Assembly: GCF_000718785.1 (NCBI RefSeq) | Contig: NZ_JOCA01000008.1 | Location: forward strand, 248,001 to 312,000 | Direction of reading: 5' to 3' | Length of the DNA stretch: 64,000 nucleotides | From: Streptomyces sp. NRRL WC-3626 | GTDB lineage: Bacteria; Actinomycetota; Actinomycetes; Streptomycetales; Streptomycetaceae | In this document: piece after piece, positions 55,700-63,946 of the stretch | Position numbering within the stretch: position 1 is the first letter of the stretch | Layout of the letters: every line of letters starts with the position of its first letter | Notes under the pieces: model-generated | Seen by the model: the letters and a program-made list of their open reading frames with translations, nothing else | Database searches by the model: none | What the model was told of the DNA's origin: nothing | Made by a program: the position numbers and the translations under genes

Positions 55700-55840
55700 T
55701 CACCCGGTGAAGAGCTGCGTCGCCTTCCGCACGAGTTCGTACAGGCCGTAGGCGAGGGGCAGGCCCACCCACAGCCAGGCGAAGGTGATCAGCGCGCGGC
55801 GGTCCTGGCTAGGCGGACTCGGGCTGTTCTCGCCGGTCAT
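55700..55840 (-). CDS. Small membrane protein, MFS transporter small subunit type
   Basis: 46 aa. ATG 55840 lies 32 bases inside the 3' end of the OFA transporter gene in another frame, and the stop is at 55700. A short polar start is followed by one membrane helix (ALITFAWLWVGLPLAYGL) and a charged end YELVRKATQLFTG. I recognise the pattern from small proteins coded beside OFA-type MFS genes in Streptomyces. It is probably a membrane partner that stabilises or regulates the transporter. Confidence 0.75.
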   Translation of the reverse strand: MTGENSPSPPSQDRRALITFAWLWVGLPLAYGLYELVRKATQLFTG

Positions 55841-57149
55841 CGGCGGCCTCCTTCGGGGTGTCGGTGCCGGGGACGTGGTGGCGGGGGTCGACGGGCCGGA
55901 CCAGTTCGTTGGCGACGAAGCCGACGACGAGCAGCCCGATCATGATGATCAGCGACACCCCGTACAGGGAGGCGCCGTGCCGGCCCGCCTCCTCCTGCCG
56001 GTCGGCGACCCAGTTGACGATCAGCGGGCCGAGCACACCGGCGGTGGACCAGGCGGTGAGCAGCCGGCCGTGGATCGCGCCGACCTCGTAGGTGCCGAAG
56101 AGGTCCTTCAGATACGCCGGGACCGTGGCGAAGCCGCCGCCGTAGAAGGAGAGGATCACCAGCGCGCACAGCACGAACAGCGGCTTGGAGGAGTCGCCGA
56201 GCAGGGCGATGAGCGCGTACATCAGCGCGCCGACGCCGAGGTAGACGCGGTAGATGTTCTTCCGGCCGATCAGGTCGGAGGTGGTCGACCAGCCGATGCG
56301 GCCGGCCATGTTGGCCGCCGACAGCAGGGCGACGAACCCGGCGGCGGCGGTCGCCGACACCGGCGCGGAGGTGTCCGCGAAGAAGTCGGTGATCATCGGC
56401 GCGGCCTTCTCCAGGATGCCGATACCCGCGGTCACGTTCATGGTGAGCACGATCCACAGCAGCCAGAACTGCGGGGTGCGCACGGCGGAACGCGCCGAGA
56501 CCTGCGGCCCCGAGAGCGCGGCGGGCGCGCCCGCCACCGGCCGCGCGCTGCGCGGCACCCGGACCAGCAGCACGCCGAGCAGCATGAACACGGCGTACGT
56601 CAGCCCGTGCACGAGGAACGCGTAGGCGATGCCAACGTTGTCCGAACCGAAGGACTCGAGCATCTGCGCCGACCAGGGCGAGGCGATCAGCGCGCCGCCG
56701 CCGAAGCCCATGATGGCGATGCCGGTGGCCATGCCGGGCCGGTCCGGGAACCATTTGATGAGCGTCGAGACGGGTGAGATGTAGCCGATGCCGAGTCCGA
56801 TGCCGCCGACGAAGCCGTAGCCGAACACGATCAGCCAGTACTGCTCGGTGGCCGCGCCCAGCGCGGAGAGCAGGAAGCCGGAGGAGAAGCAGATCAGGGC
56901 GACGGTCATCGCCCAGCGGGGGCCCCGGCGTTCGACGAGCGTGCCGCCGAAGGCGGCGGACAGGCCGAGCATGACGATGCCGAGCTGGAAGGGCAGTGCG
57001 CTCTGGGTGCCGCTGAGATCGAGCGCGGACTCCAGCGGCGGCTTGAACACGCTCCACGCGTAGGCCTGGCCGATGGACAGATGGACGGAGAGCGCGGCGG
57101 GCGGCACGAGCCAGCGGCTCCAGCCCGGCGGTGCGACGGGGGGACTCAT
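55809..57149 (-). CDS. OFA-family MFS transporter (second copy)
   Basis: 446 aa, 12 hydrophobic segments. It begins MSPPVAPPGWSRWLVPPAAL, then LSIGQAYAWSVFKPPLE, the OxlT-type first helix. Other marks: GGTLVERRGPRWAM between helices 2 and 3, GIGLGIGYISPVSTLIKWFPDRPGMA, and GRIGWSTTSDLIGRKN. It is divergent from the ketopantoate-reductase/formate dehydrogenase operon, so it may export formate or import oxalate. Its start codon sits in the loop of a perfect 20-base palindrome (57139-57158). Confidence 0.9.
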   Translation of the reverse strand: MSPPVAPPGWSRWLVPPAALSVHLSIGQAYAWSVFKPPLESALDLSGTQSALPFQLGIVMLGLSAAFGGTLVERRGPRWAMTVALICFSSGFLLSALGAATEQYWLIVFGYGFVGGIGLGIGYISPVSTLIKWFPDRPGMATGIAIMGFGGGALIASPWSAQMLESFGSDNVGIAYAFLVHGLTYAVFMLLGVLLVRVPRSARPVAGAPAALSGPQVSARSAVRTPQFWLLWIVLTMNVTAGIGILEKAAPMITDFFADTSAPVSATAAAGFVALLSAANMAGRIGWSTTSDLIGRKNIYRVYLGVGALMYALIALLGDSSKPLFVLCALVILSFYGGGFATVPAYLKDLFGTYEVGAIHGRLLTAWSTAGVLGPLIVNWVADRQEEAGRHGASLYGVSLIIMIGLLVVGFVANELVRPVDPRHHVPGTDTPKEAADDRREQPESA

Positions 57150-57158
57150 GAGTCCCCC
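57139..57158 (-). promoter_or_regulatory. Start-codon hairpin of OFA transporter
   Basis: A perfect 20-base palindrome. In the mRNA, GGGGGACU pairs with AGUCCCCC, and the loop CAUG contains the start codon; the purine-rich ribosome site lies in the stem. This should lower translation unless the structure is opened. Confidence 0.55.
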
Positions 57159-57238
57159 ACCGTAGGGACGTCGGGGGCCCTTGAGAAGACAGTTGAGCAG
57201 ACAACCACCGGGACTGCACAAAGCCCTTGCGGAAAGCC

Positions 57239-57282
57239 TTGCTGGCACCTCCTCCATACTGTAGACAATATTTCGTCGACAG
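57239..57282. promoter_or_regulatory. Divergent promoter and GntR-type operator
   Basis: TTGCTG (57239-57244), a 17-base spacer and TAGACA (57262-57267) form a possible promoter for the rightward operon. The near-dyad CTGTAGAC-N8-GTCGACAG (57259-57282) overlaps its -10 region. It carries two GT-N2-AC cores and the TTCGTCGAC element. The OFA transporter diverges from the same gap. Confidence 0.55.
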
Positions 57283-57341
57283 AGATTCGGCAGTTCCCGT
57301 CGTTCCTCGGTATCCCTCGACCGGACGGAGCTCCTCTCGCC

Positions 57342-58313
57342 ATGAAAGTCGCAGTCCTCGGCGCCGGGGCGATCGGCGCCTACGTCGGTGCCGCGCTCCA
57401 CCGTGCGGGCGCCGACGTGCATCTCATCGCCCGTGGACCGCATCTGGCGGCCATGAGGCAGTACGGAGTACGGGTGCGCAGCCCGCGCGGCGACTTCACC
57501 GCGCACGCCCGCGCCACCGACGACCCGGCCGAAGTCGGCCCGGTCGACTATGTGTTCCTGGGTCTGAAGGCCAACTCGTACGCGGCGTGCGGGCCGCTGA
57601 TCGAGCCGCTGCTGCACGACACCACGGCGGTCGTGGCCGCCCAGAACGGCATCCCCTGGTGGTACTTCCACCGGCACGGCGGACCGTACGACGGCCGCCG
57701 GCTGGAGAGTGTGGACCCGGACGGCGCGGTCAGTGCGGTGCTCGCGCCCGAACGGGCCGTCGGCTGCGTCGTCTACGCGGCCACCGAGCTCGAACAGCCC
57801 GGTGTCGTACGGCATGTGGAAGGCACCCGGTTCTCGATCGGCGAGCCCGGCCGTGCCGTCTCGGCGCGCTGTCTGGCGCTGAGCGAGGCGATGCGGGCGG
57901 GTGGGCTGAAGTGCCCGGTCGAGCCGGATCTGCGCAACGACATCTGGCTGAAGCTGCTGGGCAACATCTCCTTCAACCCGATCAGCGCCCTGGTGCGCGC
58001 CACCATGCGGCAGATGTGCCTGCACGGCGGCACCCGCCAGGTGATCGAGACGATGATGGCCGAGACGCTGGCGGTCGCCGGGGCCCTCGGCTGCGAGGTC
58101 GGCGTCTCCATCGAGCGCCGGCTCGCGGGCGCCGAGAAGGTCGGCGACCACCGCACCTCCACGCTCCAGGACCTGGAGCGCGGCAAGCCGCTGGAACTCG
58201 ACGTGCTGCTCGCGGCCGTCGTGGAACTGGCGGAGATCACCGGTGTGCCGGTGCCCACCCTGCGCACGGTGCACGCCCTGTCGGACCTGCTCGCGCTGAG
58301 GAGCGCCGCATGA
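57342..58313 (+). CDS. Ketopantoate-reductase family protein, candidate oxalyl-CoA reductase
   Basis: 323 aa. NADP-binding GAGAIG (7-12), FLGLKANSY, AAQNGIPWW and the catalytic lysine 204 in NDIWLKLLGNISFNP are family hallmarks. In Methylobacterium extorquens a homologue (PanE2) reduces oxalyl-CoA to glyoxylate rather than ketopantoate. Here it is the first gene of a formate dehydrogenase operon (4-base overlap) and is linked to the frc locus by a shared operator, not to pantothenate genes. Oxalyl-CoA reduction is therefore the better guess; plain ketopantoate reductase remains possible. Confidence 0.8.
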   Translation: MKVAVLGAGAIGAYVGAALHRAGADVHLIARGPHLAAMRQYGVRVRSPRGDFTAHARATDDPAEVGPVDYVFLGLKANSYAACGPLIEPLLHDTTAVVAAQNGIPWWYFHRHGGPYDGRRLESVDPDGAVSAVLAPERAVGCVVYAATELEQPGVVRHVEGTRFSIGEPGRAVSARCLALSEAMRAGGLKCPVEPDLRNDIWLKLLGNISFNPISALVRATMRQMCLHGGTRQVIETMMAETLAVAGALGCEVGVSIERRLAGAEKVGDHRTSTLQDLERGKPLELDVLLAAVVELAEITGVPVPTLRTVHALSDLLALRSAA

Positions 58314-60268
58314 GCGAACGCGACCGAGACCGAGGCGGCCGAAAGCGCCGCGACCGGAACCCGAAGACCTACACCCGCCTCACCCATCCGCTCGTGCGGG
58401 ACTCCCGCGACGAGCCCTTCCGCCGGGCGACATGGGACGAGGCCCTGGACCGTACCGCGCGGGGCCTGGCGGCGGCACAGGGCGCCTTCGGGATGTTCTC
58501 CTGCTCCCGCGCGACCAACGAGATGAACTACGTGGCGCAGAAGTTCGCCCGCGTGGTGATGCGCACCAACAACGTCGACTCCTGCAACCGTACCTGCCAC
58601 GCCCCGTCCGTCGCCGGTCTGTCGGCGGCGTTCGGCTCCGGCGGCGGCACCTCCTCCTACGAGGAGATCGAGCACACCGACGTCATCGTGATGTGGGGCT
58701 CCAACGCCCGCTTCGCGCACCCCATCTTCTTCCAGCACGTGCTGAAGGGGATCCGGGGCGGCGCCCGGATGTACGCGGTGGACCCGCGCCGCACGTCCAC
58801 CGCCGAGTGGGCGGAGAGCTGGCTCGGGCTCAACGTCGGCACGGACATCGCGATGGCGCACGCGATCGGCCGCGAGATCATCCACGCGGGCCTGGTCAAC
58901 GAGGCGTTCGTCCGGCGGGCCACGACCGGCTTCGAGGAGTACCGGGAGCTGGTCGAACCGTGGACCCTGTCCCTCGCGGAGAAGGTGACGGGCGTACCGG
59001 CCGCGGCGATACGGGAGCTGGCGCACGCCTACGCCCGAGCGGAGCGCGCCCAGTTGTGCTGGACCCTTGGCATCACCGAGCACCACAACGGCACGGACAA
59101 CGTCCGCGCGCTGATCAACCTCTCCCTGCTCACCGGCCATGTGGGCCGCTACGGCTCGGGACTTCAGCCCCTGCGCGGCCAGAACAACGTGCAGGGCGGC
59201 GGCGACATGGGCGCGATCCCCAACCGGCTGCCCGGCTTCCAGGACCTCCTCGACCCGGGCATCCGGCTGAAGTTCGAGTCCGCCTGGGACTCCGCCATCC
59301 AGCCGCGCTACGGCATGACCCTCACCGAGATGTTCGAGGCGATGGAGGACGGCTCCCTGCGGGCCGTGTACTGCATCGGCGAGAACCCGGCCCAGTCGGA
59401 GGCGGACAGCGAACAGGCGGTACGCCGACTGCGGTCGCTGGACTTCCTGGTGGTCCAGGACATCTTCCTGACGAAGACCGCCGAACTCGCCGACGTCGTC
59501 CTCCCCGCGACCGCCGGCTGGGCCGAGACCGAGGGCACCACCACCAACAGCGAGCGCAGGGTGCAGCGGGTGCGCCGGGCGGTGCTGCCTCCCGGTGAGG
59601 CCCGCGAGGACATCGACATCCTCTGCGACCTCGCCGGCCGTCTCGGCCACGACTGGAAGTACGCGGACGCCGAGGCGGTGTGGAACGAGCTGCGCTCGGT
59701 CTCCCCGGACCACTACGGGATGACGTACGACCGCCTGGACGAACACCAGGGCATCCAGTGGCCGTGCCCCACCACGGACGGGCTCGAACCCCCCTACCTG
59801 CACGCCAGGTTGTGGGAGAAGGACCCGGAACTGCGCGGCCGCGCGGCGCCATTCGGCATCGTTCAGCACGATCCGCCGGTCGACCTCACCGACGAGCACT
59901 ATCCGATCCGGCTGACCACGGGCCGGCGTCTCGACTCCTACAACACCGGTGTGCAGAGCGGCGGTTTCGCCTCCCCGCTGCGGCGCGGCGAGTACGTCGA
60001 GCTGTGCCCGGAGGACGCCGAGCGGTACGGGGTCGTGGTGGGCGAACAGGTACGGGTGTCCTCACGCCGGGGTTCCGTGCTGGCTCCGGTGTGGGTGGAC
60101 ACGGGACTGCGGCCGGGCCTCGCGTTCATGACGTTCCACTTTCCCGACGAGGTGGACACCAACCAGCTGACGATCGAGGCGAACTGCCCGATCGCGGGGA
60201 CGGCGGAGTTCAAGGCGTCGGCGATCCGGATCGAGAAGGTGAGCACCAGTGGACCTGCACTTCGGTGA
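58310..60268 (+). CDS. Formate dehydrogenase catalytic subunit, C-terminal (molybdopterin) half
   Basis: 652 aa, ATG overlapping the previous stop (ATGA). It contains the molybdopterin domain and the C-terminal dinucleotide-binding domain. The likely Mo ligand is cysteine 96 followed by histidine 97 in NNVDSCNRTCHAPSVAGL. Other motifs: RGQNNVQGGGDMGA, GENPAQSEAD, RRVQRVRRAV, GRRLDSYNTG and MTFHF. The N-terminal [4Fe-4S] domain normally joined before THPLVRD is absent and is found at the end of the product of 62213-63073. It should oxidise formate to CO2. Confidence 0.88.
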   Translation: MSERDRDRGGRKRRDRNPKTYTRLTHPLVRDSRDEPFRRATWDEALDRTARGLAAAQGAFGMFSCSRATNEMNYVAQKFARVVMRTNNVDSCNRTCHAPSVAGLSAAFGSGGGTSSYEEIEHTDVIVMWGSNARFAHPIFFQHVLKGIRGGARMYAVDPRRTSTAEWAESWLGLNVGTDIAMAHAIGREIIHAGLVNEAFVRRATTGFEEYRELVEPWTLSLAEKVTGVPAAAIRELAHAYARAERAQLCWTLGITEHHNGTDNVRALINLSLLTGHVGRYGSGLQPLRGQNNVQGGGDMGAIPNRLPGFQDLLDPGIRLKFESAWDSAIQPRYGMTLTEMFEAMEDGSLRAVYCIGENPAQSEADSEQAVRRLRSLDFLVVQDIFLTKTAELADVVLPATAGWAETEGTTTNSERRVQRVRRAVLPPGEAREDIDILCDLAGRLGHDWKYADAEAVWNELRSVSPDHYGMTYDRLDEHQGIQWPCPTTDGLEPPYLHARLWEKDPELRGRAAPFGIVQHDPPVDLTDEHYPIRLTTGRRLDSYNTGVQSGGFASPLRRGEYVELCPEDAERYGVVVGEQVRVSSRRGSVLAPVWVDTGLRPGLAFMTFHFPDEVDTNQLTIEANCPIAGTAEFKASAIRIEKVSTSGPALR

Positions 60269-62216
60269 CAGCAAGCCGACGGACGACGAGCGCGCGGCCG
60301 TGGACGCCCTGCTCGGCCCGCCCGAGTCGTCCTGGGAGGGCGCCGACCGCTCCGACGCGGACCTCAGGTGGGCCCGCGGCGGCCGCGAGGCCCGCGACCG
60401 CCGCGACCTGCTGCTACCGGGACTGCACGCCGTCAACGACCGGATCGGCTGGATCAGCGAGGGCGCCCTGGACTACCTCTGCCGCCGTCTGACGATCCCC
60501 CCGGCGGAGGCGTACGGTGTGGCCACCTTCTACGCGATGTTCTCCCTTGGCCCCCGCCCGTCCACGGTCCTGCACATCTGCACGGACCTGGCCTGCACGG
60601 CGGCGGGCGCGACGAGGCTGTGCACGGAGGTCGAATCCGGCCTGGGCCCGGGTTCCGGAGTACAGGTGGAACGCAGCCCCTGCCTGGGCCTGTGCGAACG
60701 AGCACCGGCCGCACTGGTGATCCGGGCCGGCGAAACAGCCCGTCCGGCGTTTGAGGACGAGGCCCGTTCAGGGCCGAAGGGGGGTCCGGGGGCGCAGCCC
60801 CCAGGGGACGATGGGGGTACCTCCCGCTCGAGCGAAGCCGAGAGTGGGGGAGGGAAGGGGCGGCGGGGGCGAAAAGCCCAAAGGTCCACAGCCGTATGCG
60901 CCCCAGCCACCCCCGACACGGCGATCCAAGCAGCCACCGCCCCCGAAACCGCACCCCCCGAGCCCCCACCCACCACCGCCGTCCCCCAGGCCGGCACCCC
61001 CACCCTCACCCTCCTCCACCGCATGGGCACAACCGACCCCACCGACCTCGACGACTACCGCGCGAACGGCGGCTACACCGCCCTCCGCCGGGCCTTCGCC
61101 ATCGGCCCCGCCGCGGTCATCCGCGAAGTCACCGACGCCGGCCTCGTGGGCCGGGGCGGCGCCGCCTTCCCCACCGGCCGCAAATGGCAGGCCACGGCCT
61201 CCCAGCCCGACCACCCCCACTACCTCGTCTGCAACGCGGACGAATCCGAACCGGGCACGTTCAAGGACCGCGTCCTCATGGAGGGCGACCCGTTCGCGCT
61301 CGTCGAGGCCATGACGATCGCCGCGTACGCCACCGGCGCGCACCACGGCTACCTCTACCTCCGCGGCGAATACCCACGGGCCACCGCCCGCATGGAACAC
61401 GCCATCGCCCAGGCCCGCGCCCGCGGCCTCCTCGGCGACGACGTCCTCGGCCAGGGCTACGCCTTCGACATCGAGATCAGGCGCGGCGCGGGCGCGTACA
61501 TCTGCGGCGAGGAAACCGCCCTCTTCAACAGCATCGAGGGTTACCGGGGCGAGCCCCGCACCAAGCCCCCCTTCCCCGTGGAGAAGGGCCTGTTCGGCAA
61601 GCCGACGGTCGAGAACAACGTGGAGACGCTGGTCAACGTCCTGCCCATCCTCACCATGGGCGCCCAGGCGTACGCCGCGATCGGCACGGAGAAGTCCACC
61701 GGCCCGAAACTCTTCTGCGTCTCCGGCAGCGTGGCCCGCCCCGGCATCTACGAACTCCCCTTCGGCGCCACCCTCGGCGAACTCCTCGGCCTCGCGGGCG
61801 TCCGCGACAACCTCCGCGCGGTCCTCCTCGGCGGGGCCGCCGGCGGTTTCGTACGCCCCGACGAACTGGACATCCCGCTCACCTTCGAAGGCACCCGCGA
61901 GGCGGGCACGACCCTCGGCTCCGGTGTCGTGATGGCCTTCGACGACACGGTCCCGCTCCCCCGGCTCCTCCTGCGCATCGCCCAGTTCTTCCGCGACGAG
62001 TCGTGCGGCCAGTGCGTGCCCTGCCGGGTCGGCACCGTCCGCCAGGAGGAGGCCCTGCACCGGATCGTCGACCGGGCCGGCGCCGACGCCCGTGCCGACA
62101 TCACCCTGCTGCGCGAGGTCGGCCGGGCGATGCGGGACGCCTCGATCTGCGGTCTGGGGCAGACCGCGTGGAACGCCGTGGAATCCGCCATCGACCGTCT
62201 GGGGGCGTACGAATGA
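60249..62216 (+). CDS. Fused NuoE-NuoF-like subunit of NAD-dependent formate dehydrogenase
   Basis: 655 aa, GTG 60249, overlapping the previous gene by 20 bases. Residues 1-160: thioredoxin-like [2Fe-2S] domain with cysteines 111, 116, 145 and 149. Residues 163-255: low-complexity linker coded by repeat DNA. Residues 260-655: NuoF/FdsB part with FMN/NADH motifs GRGGAAFPTGRKW (301-313), GAGAYICGEETAL and the [4Fe-4S] motif ESCGQCVPCRVG. It passes electrons from formate to NAD. An internal ATG at 61023 could give a separate NuoF part. Confidence 0.88.
   Translation: MDLHFGDSKPTDDERAAVDALLGPPESSWEGADRSDADLRWARGGREARDRRDLLLPGLHAVNDRIGWISEGALDYLCRRLTIPPAEAYGVATFYAMFSLGPRPSTVLHICTDLACTAAGATRLCTEVESGLGPGSGVQVERSPCLGLCERAPAALVIRAGETARPAFEDEARSGPKGGPGAQPPGDDGGTSRSSEAESGGGKGRRGRKAQRSTAVCAPATPDTAIQAATAPETAPPEPPPTTAVPQAGTPTLTLLHRMGTTDPTDLDDYRANGGYTALRRAFAIGPAAVIREVTDAGLVGRGGAAFPTGRKWQATASQPDHPHYLVCNADESEPGTFKDRVLMEGDPFALVEAMTIAAYATGAHHGYLYLRGEYPRATARMEHAIAQARARGLLGDDVLGQGYAFDIEIRRGAGAYICGEETALFNSIEGYRGEPRTKPPFPVEKGLFGKPTVENNVETLVNVLPILTMGAQAYAAIGTEKSTGPKLFCVSGSVARPGIYELPFGATLGELLGLAGVRDNLRAVLLGGAAGGFVRPDELDIPLTFEGTREAGTTLGSGVVMAFDDTVPLPRLLLRIAQFFRDESCGQCVPCRVGTVRQEEALHRIVDRAGADARADITLLREVGRAMRDASICGLGQTAWNAVESAIDRLGAYE
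60737..60877. repeat. Streptomyces intergenic repeat inside coding sequence
   Basis: Runs from AGCCCGTCCGGCGTTTGAGG through GGGGGCGCAGCCCCC and GCGGCGGGGGCGAAAA, a consensus that I recognise from gaps between Streptomyces genes. It holds a GGGGGC-GCA-GCCCCC hairpin and a second palindromic part (about 60818-60853). Here it is read in frame as the linker between the NuoE- and NuoF-like domains. Confidence 0.65.
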
Positions 62217-63073
62217 CCGTGACACCGCTGGGAATCCCCCGCCGACTGCTGGAGTTCACCCTCGACGGAGACCCGGTCCGGGCGCCCGAGGGGTCGACGA
62301 TCCTGGACGCCTGCCGGGCCGCCGGGAAGGACGTCCCGACGCTCTGCGAGGGCGACACCCTCACCCCCAAGAACGCCTGCCGGGTCTGCGTGGTGGAGGT
62401 GGAGGGCTCCCGCACCCTGGTCCCCGCGTGCTCGCGCAGGGCCGAGCCGGGCATGGATGTGCGCACCGGCACCGAGCGGGCCCGGCACAGCCGCAAGGTC
62501 GTCCTGGAACTCCTCGCGTCCTCGGTCGACCTGTCGACCACTCCCCGGGTCGCCGAGTGGCTCAAGGAGTACGAGGCGAAACCGGACCGCTTCGGCCCGG
62601 ACGCGGCCCGCCTCGACGAGGAGCCGAGGGTCGACAACGACCTGTACGTCCGTGACTACGCCAAGTGCATCCTCTGCTACAAGTGCGTGGACGCGTGCGG
62701 CGACCAATGGCAGAACAGCTTCGCGATCTCGGTGGCCGGCCGTGGTTTCGACGCCCGGATCGCCGTCGAGCACGACGGCCCGCTCACCGACTCGGCGTGC
62801 GTGTACTGCGGCAACTGCATCGAGGTGTGCCCGACCGGGGCCCTGTCGTTCAAGTCGGAGTTCGACATGCGGGCGGCGGGTACCTGGGACGAGGCACGGC
62901 AGACGGAGACGACGACCGTGTGCGCGTACTGCGGGGTGGGCTGCAACCTCACGCTCCATGTGCAGGACAATGAGATCGTGAAGGTCACCTCGCCGCACGA
63001 CAATCCGGTGACCCACGGCAACCTGTGCATCAAGGGCCGCTTCGGCTATCAGCACGTACAGAACCGGGACTGA
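62213..63073 (+). CDS. Formate dehydrogenase iron-sulfur subunit carrying the FdhA N-terminal domain
   Basis: 286 aa, ATG overlapping the previous stop by 4 bases. Clusters in order: plant-type [2Fe-2S] (C45, C56, C59, C73), two [4Fe-4S] ferredoxin sites (C152, C155, C158, C162; C196, C199, C202, C206) and a molybdopterin-type [4Fe-4S] domain (C237, C240, C244, C272; CAYCGVGCNL and LCIKGRFGYQ). It ends HVQNRD, where FdsA-type proteins continue into the catalytic domain coded at 58310. The histidine-cysteine cluster between the first two sites is absent. Confidence 0.88.
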   Translation: MTVTPLGIPRRLLEFTLDGDPVRAPEGSTILDACRAAGKDVPTLCEGDTLTPKNACRVCVVEVEGSRTLVPACSRRAEPGMDVRTGTERARHSRKVVLELLASSVDLSTTPRVAEWLKEYEAKPDRFGPDAARLDEEPRVDNDLYVRDYAKCILCYKCVDACGDQWQNSFAISVAGRGFDARIAVEHDGPLTDSACVYCGNCIEVCPTGALSFKSEFDMRAAGTWDEARQTETTTVCAYCGVGCNLTLHVQDNEIVKVTSPHDNPVTHGNLCIKGRFGYQHVQNRD

Positions 63074-63090
63074 GCGGAACTGGTGGGACG

Positions 63091-63939
63091 ATGGGACGAG
63101 TCACGGAACGACGCAAGGTGCTCCGCATCCGGGACGGGGTGGTCTCCAGCCGCCCCGACACGCTCGTCGCCGAGGAACCACTCGAGATCAGACTGAACGG
63201 CAAACCGCTCGCGATCACCATGCGCACACCGGGCGACGACTTCGCGCTGGCGGCGGGCTTCCTGGTGAGCGAGGGGGTGCTCGCGCACGCGGCGGATTTG
63301 CAGAACATCGTGTACTGCGCCGGGGCGACCGCCGATGGTTCCAACACGTACAACGTCGTCGATGTGCGGACCGCCTCCGGTGTGGTGATCCCCGACATCA
63401 CGCTGGAACGCAACGTCTACACCACGTCCTCCTGCGGGCTGTGCGGCAAGGCCAGCCTGGACGCCGTGCGCACCACGGCCCGCCATCCCATCGCGGACAC
63501 TCCCCCGCTGCGCGTGGAGCCGGAGCTCCTCGCGGGCCTGCCGGACCGGCTGCGCGCGGCCCAGCGGGTCTTCGACCGCACGGGCGGGCTGCACGCGGCG
63601 GCCCTGTTCGACGAGGCGGGCGATCTGCTCGACGTACGGGAGGACGTGGGCCGGCACAACGCGGTCGACAAACTGGTCGGCCGTGCCCTGCAGAGCGGGG
63701 ACCTGCCACTGTCCCGGACGATCCTGCTGGTCTCCGGCAGGGCCTCGTTCGAGCTGGCGCAGAAGGCGGTCATGGCCGGCATCCCGATGCTGGCGGCGGT
63801 CTCCGCGCCGTCCTCCCTGGCCGTGGACCTGGCGGCGGAGACGGGCCTGACGCTGGTGGGATTCCTGCGGGGCGGTTCCATGAACGTGTACGCGGGTGAG
63901 GACCGCATAGCCCTGCGGGCCGCGGCCACCCAGGGCTGA
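63091..63939 (+). CDS. fdhD: Formate dehydrogenase accessory sulfurtransferase FdhD
   Basis: 282 aa from ATG 63091, 17 bases after the previous stop. It has the FdhD motifs EEPLEIRLNGKPLAI, TPGDDFALAAGFLVSEG, the catalytic CGLCGK (cysteine loop), DVGRHNAVDKL and SGRASFELAQKAVMAGIPML. FdhD transfers sulfur to the molybdenum cofactor so that the formate dehydrogenase becomes active. Its place at the operon end supports the assignment of the preceding genes. Confidence 0.95.
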   Translation: MGRVTERRKVLRIRDGVVSSRPDTLVAEEPLEIRLNGKPLAITMRTPGDDFALAAGFLVSEGVLAHAADLQNIVYCAGATADGSNTYNVVDVRTASGVVIPDITLERNVYTTSSCGLCGKASLDAVRTTARHPIADTPPLRVEPELLAGLPDRLRAAQRVFDRTGGLHAAALFDEAGDLLDVREDVGRHNAVDKLVGRALQSGDLPLSRTILLVSGRASFELAQKAVMAGIPMLAAVSAPSSLAVDLAAETGLTLVGFLRGGSMNVYAGEDRIALRAAATQG

Positions 63940-63946
63940 CCGATCC

